Origin: Bacillota bacterium
GTDB lineage: Bacteria; Bacillota; Desulfotomaculia; Desulfotomaculales; VENG01
Length of the DNA: 64,000 nucleotides
Assembly: GCA_009711705.1 (NCBI GenBank)
Contig: VENG01000007.1
Location: forward strand, 248,001 to 312,000
Direction of reading: 5' to 3'
Positions 54,330 to 64,000 of the stretch are shown one piece after another (position 1 is the first letter of the stretch; every line of letters begins with the position of its first letter). The translations under genes were made by a program, and so were the position numbers. The notes under the pieces are model-generated. The model was given only the letters and a program-made list of their open reading frames with translations, was not told the origin of the DNA and ran no database searches.

Positions 54330-54782
54330 TTGCAACTGGCAATAGCATCAGATCACGGTGGACTCCAACTTAAGACGGAAATCATAGATTATCTAAAGGA
54401 AGTAGCAATTGATTGTCAAGACTTTGGTACCTATTCCGGGGAATCAGTTGATTACCCGGATATCGTTATGCCGGTAGCCGAGGCTGTGGCTAAAAAAGAG
54501 TTTGATCTGGGTATACTTTGCTGCGGTACCGGTATTGGTGTTTCCATCGCTGCCAACAAAGTGTCCGGTATCCGCGCCGCACTCTGTCACGACAGCTTTT
54601 CCGCCCGGATGGCCCGGGAGCACAACAATGCCAACATAATTACCATGGGCGAACGGGTAATTGGTGCGGGACTGGCCCGGGATATTTTAGCGGCCTTTTT
54701 GAATGCTCAATTTTCCGGTGGGCGTCATGCACGCCGGGTGGACAAAATACACAACATAGAAAAAAAATATTGTTGTCGCTGA
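54330..54782 (+). CDS. rpiB: Ribose-5-phosphate isomerase B
   Basis: 150 residues of the RpiB/LacAB fold. SDHGGLQLK start, CCGTGIGVSIAANK (catalytic Cys) and CHDSFSARMAREHNNANI. TTG start after AAGGAGATA. glyA follows with 30 bases between. Confidence 0.94.
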   Translation: MQLAIASDHGGLQLKTEIIDYLKEVAIDCQDFGTYSGESVDYPDIVMPVAEAVAKKEFDLGILCCGTGIGVSIAANKVSGIRAALCHDSFSARMAREHNNANIITMGERVIGAGLARDILAAFLNAQFSGGRHARRVDKIHNIEKKYCCR

Positions 54783-54812
54783 TTGCGGCTTTGCGGGGAG
54801 GAATTACATAGC

Positions 54813-56048
54813 ATGACCTTTTTTAACAGCCCTATTGCTGATATAGACCCGGCCATTGCCAGGGCCATAGACCATGAAACGGAACGGCAGCGTAATACCC
54901 TGGAACTCATTGCTTCAGAAAATATTGTCAGTTCCGCCGTTTTGGAGGCTCAGGGTTCGCTACTCACCAATAAATACGCGGAGGGTTATCCCAGCAGGCG
55001 CTATTACGGTGGCTGCGGGTGTGTAGACATAGCGGAGAGCCTGGCCATGGAAAGAGCAAAACAAATTTTCGGCGCCGAATATGCTAATGTGCAGCCGCAT
55101 TCAGGATCACAGGCCAATACAGCAGTTTACTACGCACTGCTAAAGCCCGGAGATACCATTTTAGGTATGAGCCTGGCTCACGGCGGACACTTGACTCACG
55201 GTAGCAAGGCAAACATATCCGGCAAATATTTTAATGTCACTTTTTATGGTGTAGACGAAAAAACCGGCTGCATAGACTATGAACGAGTACGGGAAATAGC
55301 CAGGGAAAGCAGCCCGGCAATTGTTGTTGCAGGGGCCAGCGCATACCCGCGGGCCATTGACTTTTCTCTATTCAAGGATATTGCTGATGAAGTTGGCGCC
55401 TATCTAATGGTGGATATGGCGCACATTGCAGGACTTGTTGCCGCAGGCGAACATATGAGCCCAATACCCTATGCCGATGTGGTTACCACCACCACCCACA
55501 AGACGCTCCGCGGACCCCGCGGGGGTATGATTCTGGCCCAAGAAAAATATGGCGCTGCTTTGGACAAGGCTATTTTTCCGGGCATTCAGGGTGGACCTCT
55601 TATGCATGCTATTGCCGCCAAAGCTGTAGCCTTTAAGGAGGCCCTGCAGCCTGATTTTAAAGATTATCAGAGGCAGATAATCAGGAATGCTAAAACCCTT
55701 GCCAATTCCCTGGTGGAACGCGGCTTTGAATTAGTATCCGGGGGCACGGATAATCATATGATGCTGGTGGATCTACGTCCTAAAGGAGTTACAGGCGCTG
55801 ATGCTGAGAACATCCTGGATGATGTGGGCGTAACAGCGAACAAAAATGCCATTCCTTTTGACCCCCAGCCGCCGGCTGTAGCCAGTGGGATCAGGGTGGG
55901 GACTCCGGCAGTTACCACCCGCGGGCTGAAGGAACCGGAAATGGTAGCCATCGCCGAGATCATGGAAATGGCTCTTTCCGGCCCAGACAGCCGCGCCAAA
56001 GCACGTTCCATGGCCCGGGAGCTTTGTGAAAGGTACCCTATTTATTAG
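54813..56048 (+). CDS. glyA: Serine hydroxymethyltransferase
   Basis: 411 residues, PLP-dependent. PLP lysine in [14 protein letters not shown] (Lys about 230), N-terminal [11 protein letters not shown], and [13 protein letters not shown]. Converts serine and THF to glycine and methylene-THF. ATG 54813 follows GGGGAGG; an earlier in-frame start at 54783 would add 10 residues at the rpiB stop. Confidence 0.96.
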   Translation: MTFFNSPIADIDPAIARAIDHETERQRNTLELIASENIVSSAVLEAQGSLLTNKYAEGYPSRRYYGGCGCVDIAESLAMERAKQIFGAEYANVQPHSGSQANTAVYYALLKPGDTILGMSLAHGGHLTHGSKANISGKYFNVTFYGVDEKTGCIDYERVREIARESSPAIVVAGASAYPRAIDFSLFKDIADEVGAYLMVDMAHIAGLVAAGEHMSPIPYADVVTTTTHKTLRGPRGGMILAQEKYGAALDKAIFPGIQGGPLMHAIAAKAVAFKEALQPDFKDYQRQIIRNAKTLANSLVERGFELVSGGTDNHMMLVDLRPKGVTGADAENILDDVGVTANKNAIPFDPQPPAVASGIRVGTPAVTTRGLKEPEMVAIAEIMEMALSGPDSRAKARSMARELCERYPIY

Positions 56049-56078
56049 AATAGATAATTATGGTTGGAGCGATGCCCA

Positions 56079-56528
56079 ATGGAAAACCGCCCGTCATGGG
56101 ATCAATATTTTATGGAAATTGCGAGCCTGGTGGCCACCAGGTCCACGTGCCTGCGCCGCAAAGTAGGGGCTGTGGCGGTACGCGATAACCGCATATTGTC
56201 CACCGGGTATAACGGTGCTCCCAGCGGTTTGACTCATTGCCCCGAGGCCGGCTGTTTGCGTGACCGTATGAAAATCCCTTCGGGGGAGCGGCACGAATTG
56301 TGCCGCGGTCTGCATGCGGAGCAAAATGCCATTATCCAGGCGGCGGTTTACGGCACCCCCATTGGCGGGGCTACCTTTTATTTGACTAACCAGCCTTGTA
56401 GTCTCTGCGCTAAAATGCTGGCCAACGCCAATGCGAAACGAGTAGTTTTCGCCGGCGACTACCCGGATGAGCTTGCTGAGAGCATATTGAAAGAAGCAGG
56501 TATTCGGTTGGAAAAGTTTGGTGACTGA
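56079..56528 (+). CDS. comEB: dCMP deaminase (ComEB-like)
   Basis: About 149 residues. Zinc ligands HAEQNAI and PCSLCAKML with the catalytic Glu; also [10 protein letters not shown]. Deaminates dCMP to dUMP for thymidylate synthesis. In-frame TTG at 56064 is also possible; ATG 56079 fits better. Confidence 0.9.
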   Translation: MENRPSWDQYFMEIASLVATRSTCLRRKVGAVAVRDNRILSTGYNGAPSGLTHCPEAGCLRDRMKIPSGERHELCRGLHAEQNAIIQAAVYGTPIGGATFYLTNQPCSLCAKMLANANAKRVVFAGDYPDELAESILKEAGIRLEKFGD

Positions 56529-56557
56529 GATAGCTACTTGTTGCTGTTAGGTTTTTT

Positions 56558-57041
56558 GACGGGATTAACGGGATTTATGGGATTGTTGGATTGAGAGGTT
56601 TGACCCAAAAGTAGTGCTTAAGGCCTTTAATCGTCACTTATCCTGTAATCCTGTTCAAGGTTTAAAGATTTAAAGAATTAAAAGACTTAAGACCTTTTTT
56701 AGACAGGATTACAGGATTGCAGGATAGATAAGTTAGGCTGGTTTTGGATTGAAGTCTTTGCTAAATGAAGGATGTTGTTCGTGTCTACGGTTTTAAAATC
56801 AATATAGGACAAGTACTTAATATTGGATCGGTTTTTCTATATAAAAGGACTGAGTGCGGAAATGCAGAAAAACAAAATCCCGTTCGATCAAAAAAAAGGT
56901 TTTTCATTTTTTCATTATGTCTTATATATAATATTTTTCAAATAAAGCAAACATCAGCTATTCAGGTATAACAATGTATATTGCGCTATCAATATCGACA
57001 TCCGAAAAAAACAAAATCCTGTAAATCCTGTTAATCCTGTC
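56558..57041 (+). repeat. Repeat block between comEB and the mazG-like gene
   Basis: A GACGGGATTAACGGGATT end at 56558, an ATCCTGTAATCCTGTT end at about 56657, a GACAGGATTACAGGATT start at 56702, a truncated inner right end (ATCCCGTTCGATC, 56878), and a final AATCCTGTTAATCCTGTC at 57041. About 110 bases of AT-rich unique sequence (TTATATATAATATTTTT) lie between, suggesting an internal replacement. Frames here are repeat read-through. Confidence 0.7.
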
Positions 57042-57094
57042 AAAAAGGTTTTTATTTTTTATTCTTTCATCTTAGTCAAAGGTGGTGGACTCGC

Positions 57095-57403
57095 ATGGAA
57101 AAGAAACTAATAGCATTACCGCGTTTGAATAACCTTTCCCCCACCATGGAATCCACCGCCCTTAAACTCATGGAAGAAGCCGGTGAACTGGCCCAGGCCA
57201 TCGGAAAACTTAGAGGCATGAGCGGTGAAGCGCACAAACTTGACGAGCACGAAGTGCTGCGCCGTATAACCGGAGAACTACTGGACGTAGCTCAAACCGC
57301 CGTCTCCATGATGTTCGTACTCGAAGAGGCACACGGAGTGGATATAGATAATGAATTGGAACACCATATACAGAAACTTAAAGACAAGGGATACCTTCGC
57401 TAA
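57095..57403 (+). CDS. MazG-like nucleotide pyrophosphohydrolase domain protein
   Basis: 102 residues, single MazG-like domain: LMEEAGELAQAIGKL with the EExxE metal motif, and ELLDVAQTAVSMMFVL. Hydrolysis of non-canonical NTPs is possible. ATG start, 24 bases before wecB, so expressed together. Confidence 0.8.
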   Translation: MEKKLIALPRLNNLSPTMESTALKLMEEAGELAQAIGKLRGMSGEAHKLDEHEVLRRITGELLDVAQTAVSMMFVLEEAHGVDIDNELEHHIQKLKDKGYLR

Positions 57404-57427
57404 ACATTTCTACAAGGGAATGATCAT

Positions 57428-58588
57428 ATGTTAAAAGTGATGCCCGTATTCGGTACCCGCCCGGAAGCCATCAAAATGGCCCCCTTGGTCAAGGTGCTGG
57501 AAAACGATGCTAATATAGACTGCAGGGTTGCCGTAACCGCGCAGCACCGAGAGATGCTGGACCAGGTATTGCAACTTTTCCAGATTACACCGGCTCATGA
57601 CCTGGACATTATGCGCACCGGGCAAACACTCTTTCAAATAACCGGCCGGGTTCTGGAGGGGGTGCAAGGAGTCTACGAAAAGGAAAAGCCGGATCTGGTG
57701 CTGGTGCATGGAGATACCACCACCACCTTCGTAGCGGCTTTGGGAGCTTTTTACCTGCAGATTCCGGTAGGCCATGTGGAAGCGGGACTGCGTACCGGCA
57801 ACAAATATTCCCCCTTTCCGGAAGAAATGAACCGGCACCTGGCCGGAATCCTGGCCGATCTGCATTTTGCCCCCACTCCCGGGGCCGGCAAAAACCTGGA
57901 ACAGGAAAATGTCCCTCAAAACAATATTTTTATCACTGGAAACACTGTCATTGACGCTTTACTCGACACAGTGGAAACTAATTACAAGTTTGATGACCCT
58001 GTGCTGCAAAACCTGGATTTTGACAATAGACGGGTGCTGCTGGTAACCACTCACCGCCGGGAAAACCTGGGGGGGAGAATGAGGGAAATATATAAAGCTT
58101 TAAAGGACATCATGGAACAAATTCCCGACGTGGAAATAGTTTTTCCGGTGCATAAAAACCCTGCCGTTCGCCGCCCCGTACAGGAAGTATTGGGCGGGCT
58201 GGAAAGAGTGCACTTGATTGAGCCTCTGGACTACCGGCCATTTGTAAACTTGATGCAGAAATCTTACTTGGTGCTAACAGATTCCGGCGGCCTGCAGGAG
58301 GAAGCCCCCTCTCTGGGTAAGCCTGTACTGGTGCTGCGTGATACCACAGAGCGCCCGGAGGCGGTTAGCGCCGGCACTGTAAAACTGGTGGGCGCGGCCA
58401 GGGAAAATGTGCAGGATCAAGCGCTACGTTTATTAAGGGATGAACAGCATTACCGCAGTATGGCGGAAGCAGTGAACCCCTATGGTGACGGCAGAGCCAG
58501 TAGTCGTATACTGGAATATATCAAATACCGTCACGGACTGCGGCACGATGCTCCATCGCCTTTCCAGGCAGCAAAAGGCAGGATATAA
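57428..58588 (+). CDS. wecB: UDP-N-acetylglucosamine 2-epimerase
   Basis: 386 residues. Start MPVFGTRPEAIKMAPLV, then VHGDTTTTFVAALGAF and TDSGGLQEEAPSLGKP. Non-hydrolysing epimerase that makes UDP-ManNAc for wall polysaccharide linkage units. Precedes the atp operon as in Bacillus (mnaA-atpI). Confidence 0.94.
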   Translation: MLKVMPVFGTRPEAIKMAPLVKVLENDANIDCRVAVTAQHREMLDQVLQLFQITPAHDLDIMRTGQTLFQITGRVLEGVQGVYEKEKPDLVLVHGDTTTTFVAALGAFYLQIPVGHVEAGLRTGNKYSPFPEEMNRHLAGILADLHFAPTPGAGKNLEQENVPQNNIFITGNTVIDALLDTVETNYKFDDPVLQNLDFDNRRVLLVTTHRRENLGGRMREIYKALKDIMEQIPDVEIVFPVHKNPAVRRPVQEVLGGLERVHLIEPLDYRPFVNLMQKSYLVLTDSGGLQEEAPSLGKPVLVLRDTTERPEAVSAGTVKLVGAARENVQDQALRLLRDEQHYRSMAEAVNPYGDGRASSRILEYIKYRHGLRHDAPSPFQAAKGRI

Positions 58589-58730
58589 ACCACTACGTTG
58601 TCAATAACCTGAATGGAAAAAGTCCCCGGATGTTTCATTTAAAAAGAAAGTTGCGAAAAGGAAATTCGTAGAAGGATTTTAATTGCACTGCGGCGAATCT
58701 GTTCTTAATTTAACGATGGTTACGTGCCAG

Positions 58731-58750
58731 TTTGTGTTTCATGTCACAAA
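58731..58750. promoter_or_regulatory. Rex- or CRP/FNR-like palindrome upstream of atp
   Basis: TTTGTG-N8-CACAAA; the 18-base core is TTGTGTTTCATGTCACAA. It fits the Rex arms (TTGTG...CACAA with N8) and also TGTG...CACA of CRP/FNR-type regulators. It lies 215 bases before atpZ and 70 bases above the -35. Which regulator binds cannot be told. Confidence 0.5.
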
Positions 58751-58819
58751 CGTTAACACATTCGGTTTTTTAAGGTAAATCTAAAAAAAACATTTATCAG
58801 TGGAGGAATAAAGATCTTT

Positions 58820-58847
58820 TTGTAGAACACTACTTATATGTTAAAAT
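58820..58847 (+). promoter_or_regulatory. Candidate atp operon promoter
   Basis: TTGTAG (58820-58825), 16-base spacer, TAAAAT (58842-58847) preceded by TGT (extended -10). About 100 bases before atpZ. Confidence 0.5.
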
Positions 58848-58945
58848 GTAAGCTAGCCGACATTATTTTTGAAATAACTAGTATTACTGCGTATGCGAAA
58901 GTACTAACTGTAACAATTAAATTTAGTTATTAAAAATGGGGTTTA

Positions 58946-59212
58946 TTGATAAATATGAAGGATCAAGAACCCAACCCAAAGGATCAAAAACCCAACCAAT
59001 CAGGTGGCATTTTAAAAGCACTAACAGTCACTACTACCATTGGAGCGGAACTGGCCATCATGGTGACCCTGGGGTTTTTCGGGGGTAAAACCCTGGATGA
59101 AAAACTGGGAACAGGGCCGTGGTTGATGGTTACAGGCATTTTGTTGGGAGTTGTAGCAGGTACATGGGGAATCATTGTTACCCTGGAAAAGTTTTGGAAA
59201 GAAGGGGAGTGA
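58946..59212 (+). CDS. atpZ: AtpZ-like small membrane protein
   Basis: 88 residues, two hydrophobic segments (about residues 31-47 and 58-75). Charged N-terminus with KDQ repeats, then FFGGKTLDEKLGTGPW, the AtpZ/AtpI-type pattern. Thought to help ATP synthase assembly or Mg2+/Ca2+ supply. TTG 58946 or ATG 58955 could be the start. First gene of the atp operon. Confidence 0.8.
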   Translation: MINMKDQEPNPKDQKPNQSGGILKALTVTTTIGAELAIMVTLGFFGGKTLDEKLGTGPWLMVTGILLGVVAGTWGIIVTLEKFWKEGE

Positions 59213-59216
59213 GCCG

Positions 59217-59636
59217 GTGAATAGACCGGTACCTATCCACGACGTACAAGCACAATTCGCCCGTAGCGCCCGCCTTACATATTTCGTACTGGCCGCAGCC
59301 GGCTTGGGTTTAGCGTCTGATATTTCCAATCCAGTTATTTGGGGCCTTATATTCGGCGGGCTGACAGGTGTATTAAACGGTTACTTCCTGCGTAACAGGC
59401 TGAAAAGCGTTGGTTCCCTTGCTGATACTGAACAGGCCAATGCCTTTTTAAAGCAAAATTATGTTTCGCGTTTGGGTCTTGTAGTGGCCGTTGTTTTTTT
59501 TGCCGCACATGTTAATTTTCTGAGTGTTTACGGTGTGGGAGCAGGACTCTTGTTATTGCCTTGTCTAACGGTGATTGACGCAGCTGTCACGCTTTACAGG
59601 CATTCCGCCGCGCGTGATGCCGTTGATAAGATATAA
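59217..59636 (+). CDS. atpI: ATP synthase accessory protein AtpI
   Basis: About 139 residues, four hydrophobic segments. Supports c-ring assembly in other bacteria. GTG 59217 follows AAGGGGAG; an in-frame ATG at 59175 overlaps atpZ with no ribosome site, so the shorter form is preferred. Confidence 0.8.
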   Translation: MNRPVPIHDVQAQFARSARLTYFVLAAAGLGLASDISNPVIWGLIFGGLTGVLNGYFLRNRLKSVGSLADTEQANAFLKQNYVSRLGLVVAVVFFAAHVNFLSVYGVGAGLLLLPCLTVIDAAVTLYRHSAARDAVDKI

Positions 59637-59666
59637 AAATCTTTCTATGGAAAGGGGTGAGAAAAA

Positions 59667-60419
59667 TTGGCAGCAGAAGGAGCCGGTCATGGCCAGGAAT
59701 CAATGCTGGATCAGGTTCACAATGCGTTGAACGTTTGGGGCTTTCATGATCCGGTATATATTGCCGGTCTCGGCAACCTAAACCTTAAAACTGTTGTGAT
59801 GACCTGGGTTGTCATGCTGCTGGTGGTACTGTTCACCGTGACCGCCACCCGGAACATGAAACTGGGCCGGCCTGGCAAGATGCAGTTGATGGTGGAAGAG
59901 ATGTTCCAGTTTCTAAAGGGCCTTGTTGATGATAATTTGGATCCCAAAAAGGGTGCCTCGATAATGGCCCTGGTATTCAGTCTTTTTATTTACCTGTTAT
60001 TCAGTAACTTGTGGGGATTAGTCCCCTCCATGATGTCGCCCACGGCGGATGTTAATACCACTCTGGGCATGGCAATTTTCGTTATTGTACTGATCCAAAT
60101 ACTGGCGCTAAAATACAAAGGTTTGGCCTATTTCAAGCATTTCGTCCAACCCTTTGTCTTCTTTTTACCGCTGGTAATCGTTGAAGAAGTGTCCAAGCCC
60201 ATTACGCTGGCCTTCCGTCTTTACGGGAACATCTACGCCGGAGAAGTTTTAATCGCTGTATTGCTGGGATTGATTCCCTTGGGAGCAACCCTTATGGGCG
60301 GTTTTCTGGCGTCAGTTATTTGGCTGGCCTTTAGTATCTTTGTGGGCTTTATCCAGGCGTTCATTTTCACCATGCTTACCATTGCTTATACTTCACAGGC
60401 CGTTTCAGAAGAACATTAA
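59667..60419 (+). CDS. atpB: ATP synthase subunit a
   Basis: 250 residues, five to six hydrophobic segments. Essential Arg in ITLAFRLYGNIYAGE (about residue 189) and FIQAFIFTMLTIAY near the C-terminus. Forms the stator half-channels with the c-ring. TTG start after AAGGGGTGAG. Confidence 0.94.
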   Translation: MAAEGAGHGQESMLDQVHNALNVWGFHDPVYIAGLGNLNLKTVVMTWVVMLLVVLFTVTATRNMKLGRPGKMQLMVEEMFQFLKGLVDDNLDPKKGASIMALVFSLFIYLLFSNLWGLVPSMMSPTADVNTTLGMAIFVIVLIQILALKYKGLAYFKHFVQPFVFFLPLVIVEEVSKPITLAFRLYGNIYAGEVLIAVLLGLIPLGATLMGGFLASVIWLAFSIFVGFIQAFIFTMLTIAYTSQAVSEEH

Positions 60420-60538
60420 CTTTAACTTTGTAATTGACCCACTGATAATTCAACATAACAAAATAGCTTTATCTCTCTAATTTGGAGATAGCCACCATAT
60501 TATGAATTAAAATATCTTTAGGAAGGGAGGGGAATTAA

Positions 60539-60772
<234 letters not shown>

Positions 60773-60808
60773 AGTGCAAGTACGAATGTCTAGGTGGTCG
60801 GTAGTGCG

Positions 60809-60870
60809 GGAAAGGCGGTATAGTAGGTTTGGGGCTTACCATTCCCAAATCTGCTAGCGCCTTCCTTTTG
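60809..60870 (+). promoter_or_regulatory. Long hairpin between atpE and atpF
   Basis: Arms GGAAAGGCG... (60809-60833) and CCCAAATCTGC...CGCCTTCC (60844-60865), about 20 pairs with bulges, followed by TTTTG. Could be an attenuator or an RNA-processing/stability element setting subunit c above the rest. Confidence 0.6.
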
Positions 60871-60909
60871 TTCGCTATCACCCATTGGCAAACGGAAGGA
60901 GGGTAAGTT

Positions 60910-61416
60910 TTGGGTCAGATCATTGAAGCCCTAGGTCTTAATGTTACTCTATTGGCGCAAATTATTCACTTCATTATTCTTTTAGTCTTCCTTCGTCTGG
61001 TTGTTTACCCGCCTATTGTTAAAATTTTAGAACAGCGGCAAGATGCCATTGAGGGTAATATAGCCGCCGCACAGGAAGAGAAAAAGCAGGCCGAGGCATT
61101 AAGACAGCAATATTTAGACGATATGAAAAAGGCCAAGGAAGAGGCAAATGTAATTATCCAGAAAGCCACTAAGGCGGCTGAAGATGAGGCCCGGGGCATT
61201 ATGGAAGCTGCCAAGCAAGAATCCGACCGGATTAAAGAGTCGGCATTGCAGGATATTGAAAGGGAAAAGGAAAAAGCTGTTTCCGAATTGCGGGAACAAG
61301 TGGCTTCATTGTCCATCCTGGTTGCCAGCAAGGTTGTTGATGAAAGAATCACAGCTGATGTACAGCGTGACCTGATAAACGACTTTATTAAAGAGGCAGG
61401 GGATCTGCCATGTTAA
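60910..61416 (+). CDS. atpF: ATP synthase subunit b
   Basis: 168 residues; one N-terminal membrane helix (QIIHFIILLVFLRLVVYPPI) then a long charged coiled coil (AAQEEKKQAEALRQQYLDDM). Peripheral stalk. TTG start after GGAAGGAGGG. Overlaps atpH by seven bases. Confidence 0.93.
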   Translation: MGQIIEALGLNVTLLAQIIHFIILLVFLRLVVYPPIVKILEQRQDAIEGNIAAAQEEKKQAEALRQQYLDDMKKAKEEANVIIQKATKAAEDEARGIMEAAKQESDRIKESALQDIEREKEKAVSELREQVASLSILVASKVVDERITADVQRDLINDFIKEAGDLPC

Positions 61417-61952
61417 AAGGGGCTGTGGCGGGACGCTATGCCGAGGCCCTTTACGAAATTGCGGTGGCGAATGAGGTTGTTGACAAGACGGAAGAAGAGC
61501 TGCGGGCAGTAGTTAACCTCTTGGAAGAGGAGCCTGATCTGAAAAAAGTTCTTTACCACCCGCGCATAACCGCCACCCAAAAGAAAGATGTTCTAAAGGC
61601 CGTGTTGGAGGACAAGATTTCACAAGTAGCTATGAACTTCCTATGCCTGATTGTTGACCGCCAGCGAGAAGTATACTTGGCCAGCATGCTGGAAGTCTTT
61701 GTGGATTACGCCAACAGGGCCAGGAATATCAGTGACGTAGAGGTTACTTCGGCAATAGAGTTGAGTAAAGAAGACCAAAAGCGCCTGATTAATGTACTGG
61801 GTAAGGTGACAGGTAAAGAAGTCAGGGTAAGTTACTCCGTGGACCCGTCTCTCATTGGAGGGGTAGTGGCCCGGATCGGCGATAAAGTTATAGACGGTAG
61901 TGTTAAAAGCCGTCTCGAATCCCTGAGAGAACACCTCCGGCAAATTAGTTAA
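61410..61952 (+). CDS. atpH: ATP synthase subunit delta
   Basis: 180 residues; N-terminal helical domain (RYAEALYEIAVANEVVDK) and the C-terminal conserved segment DPSLIGGVVARIGDKVIDGSV. Links F1 to the stalk. Confidence 0.93.
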   Translation: MLKGAVAGRYAEALYEIAVANEVVDKTEEELRAVVNLLEEEPDLKKVLYHPRITATQKKDVLKAVLEDKISQVAMNFLCLIVDRQREVYLASMLEVFVDYANRARNISDVEVTSAIELSKEDQKRLINVLGKVTGKEVRVSYSVDPSLIGGVVARIGDKVIDGSVKSRLESLREHLRQIS

Positions 61953-61969
61953 AGATAGGGGTGAACTAG

Positions 61970-63481
<1,512 letters not shown>

Positions 63482-63525
63482 ATGCAAGCACCCGGTTTAT
63501 TTTATAGCGAGGTGGTGAATTTATA

Positions 63526-64000
63526 GATGGCTAGTTTGCGCGATCTCCGTCGCCGCATTAAAAGTATTGAAAAAACAAAGCAGGTTACCAAGGCTATGAA
63601 GGCCGTGTCAGCTGCTAAAATGCGGCGTGCGCAGGAGGATGTGCTGGCTGCTAGGCCCTTCGCGCGGCGGGTGCGCGACGTTTTAGGGAGAGTTGGATCT
63701 GCATCTGTTGGGATGCAGCATCCTCTGCTCACAGTGCGTGAGCCCAAAAAGGTAGCCTATGTGGTTGTCACCGCAGACCGTGGTTTGTGCGGTGGTTTTA
63801 ATACCAATATTATACGTAAGGCCGCAGAGGACATGAAAAGACACCAGGATGTTGAACTTATTTGTCTCGGCCGTAAGTCACTCAACTATTTCAAACGCCG
63901 TGAGTATAACATTGCCCGGGAATATATAGGTGTCGGTGAAAATGCTGATCTATCACTGGCCCGGGAATTGGCCACTTATGTATCGGAAAAGTACGTGGCC
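63526..64000 (+). CDS. atpG: ATP synthase subunit gamma (partial, cut at the window edge)
   Basis: Start MASLRDLRRRIKSIEKTKQVTKAMKAV and TADRGLCGGFNTNI are diagnostic. 158 codons are visible and the frame is open at the right edge; the remaining C-terminus and atpD, atpC lie beyond. ATG after GCGAGGTGGTGAA. Confidence 0.95.

Overview
The window reads as chromosome from a Gram-positive, spore-forming sulfate-reducing bacterium of the Desulfotomaculum group (Desulfotomaculales; a Desulfoscipio/Desulfallas-like genome is possible, but the exact genus cannot be read from the sequence). The evidence is dissimilatory sulfite reductase dsrAB with dsrD, a two-subunit dsrMK without J, O or P subunits, the sporulation and germination genes sleB, ypeB and a spo0F-like regulator, T-box control, and the Firmicute-style block prfA-prmC-tsaC-mntP-ywlE-rpiB-glyA-comEB-wecB-atp.

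Layout. 0-2 kb: tail of a peptidase-like gene, murA, rlmH. 2-13 kb: sulfate-respiration block, with dsrA-dsrB-dsrD, a TPR protein and a YkgJ-type Cys-cluster protein, a divergent pair (DVU0298-like HEAT protein and FmdB-like zinc ribbon), then ferredoxin-dsrM-dsrK and the siroheme amidase gene dsrN/cbiA. 13-16.5 kb: a repeat-rich accessory island with a Fic protein and an MntA/HEPN pair. 16.5-20.7 kb: a small membrane protein, sleB-ypeB and a sodium:solute symporter. 20.7-27.6 kb: an amino-acid catabolism block (promoter, T-box leader, Lrp regulator, aminotransferase, then paaK and iorAB). 27.7-38.5 kb: argS inside repeat arrays, pyrG, sppA, Yip1, spo0F-like, fba, tal. 38.5-47 kb: DUF2062 gene, a structured leader before rho, a LysM/M23 peptidase, rpmE, yqhQ, prfA, prmC, and a decayed RelE-type toxin beside its antitoxin. 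47.7-57 kb: transporters (ArsB/NhaD-like, NiCoT-like, MFS, MntP), tsaC, ywlE, rpiB, glyA, comEB. 57-64 kb: mazG-like, wecB and the ATP synthase operon atpZ-I-B-E-F-H-A-G, with atpG cut by the right edge.

The most unusual content is intergenic. Most large gaps are filled by a family of nested palindromic elements. Outer ends carry GACAGGATTACAGGAT and its complement; inner ends carry GACGGGATTAACGGGAT and its complement. Copies are complete, internally deleted, tandem, inverted, or interrupted by a second repeat module, and filled/empty site pairs can be read inside this window. One copy encloses the MntA/HEPN pair and encodes the last residues of the HEPN protein. The Fic gene lies between two copies. 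No transposase or integrase is encoded here, so the elements would depend on enzymes supplied from elsewhere.

The genes fit an anaerobic lifestyle. DsrABD reduces sulfite, and DsrMK with the ferredoxin links the membrane quinone pool to that reduction. DsrN modifies siroheme. IorAB, PaaK and the aminotransferase can oxidise aromatic or other amino acids to acyl-CoA and acids while reducing ferredoxin. The ATP synthase operon has an upstream Rex- or CRP/FNR-like palindrome that may tie it to redox state. A 29-base element shared by the dsrAB and ferredoxin-dsrMK upstream regions suggests a common control of the two sulfite-reduction operons.
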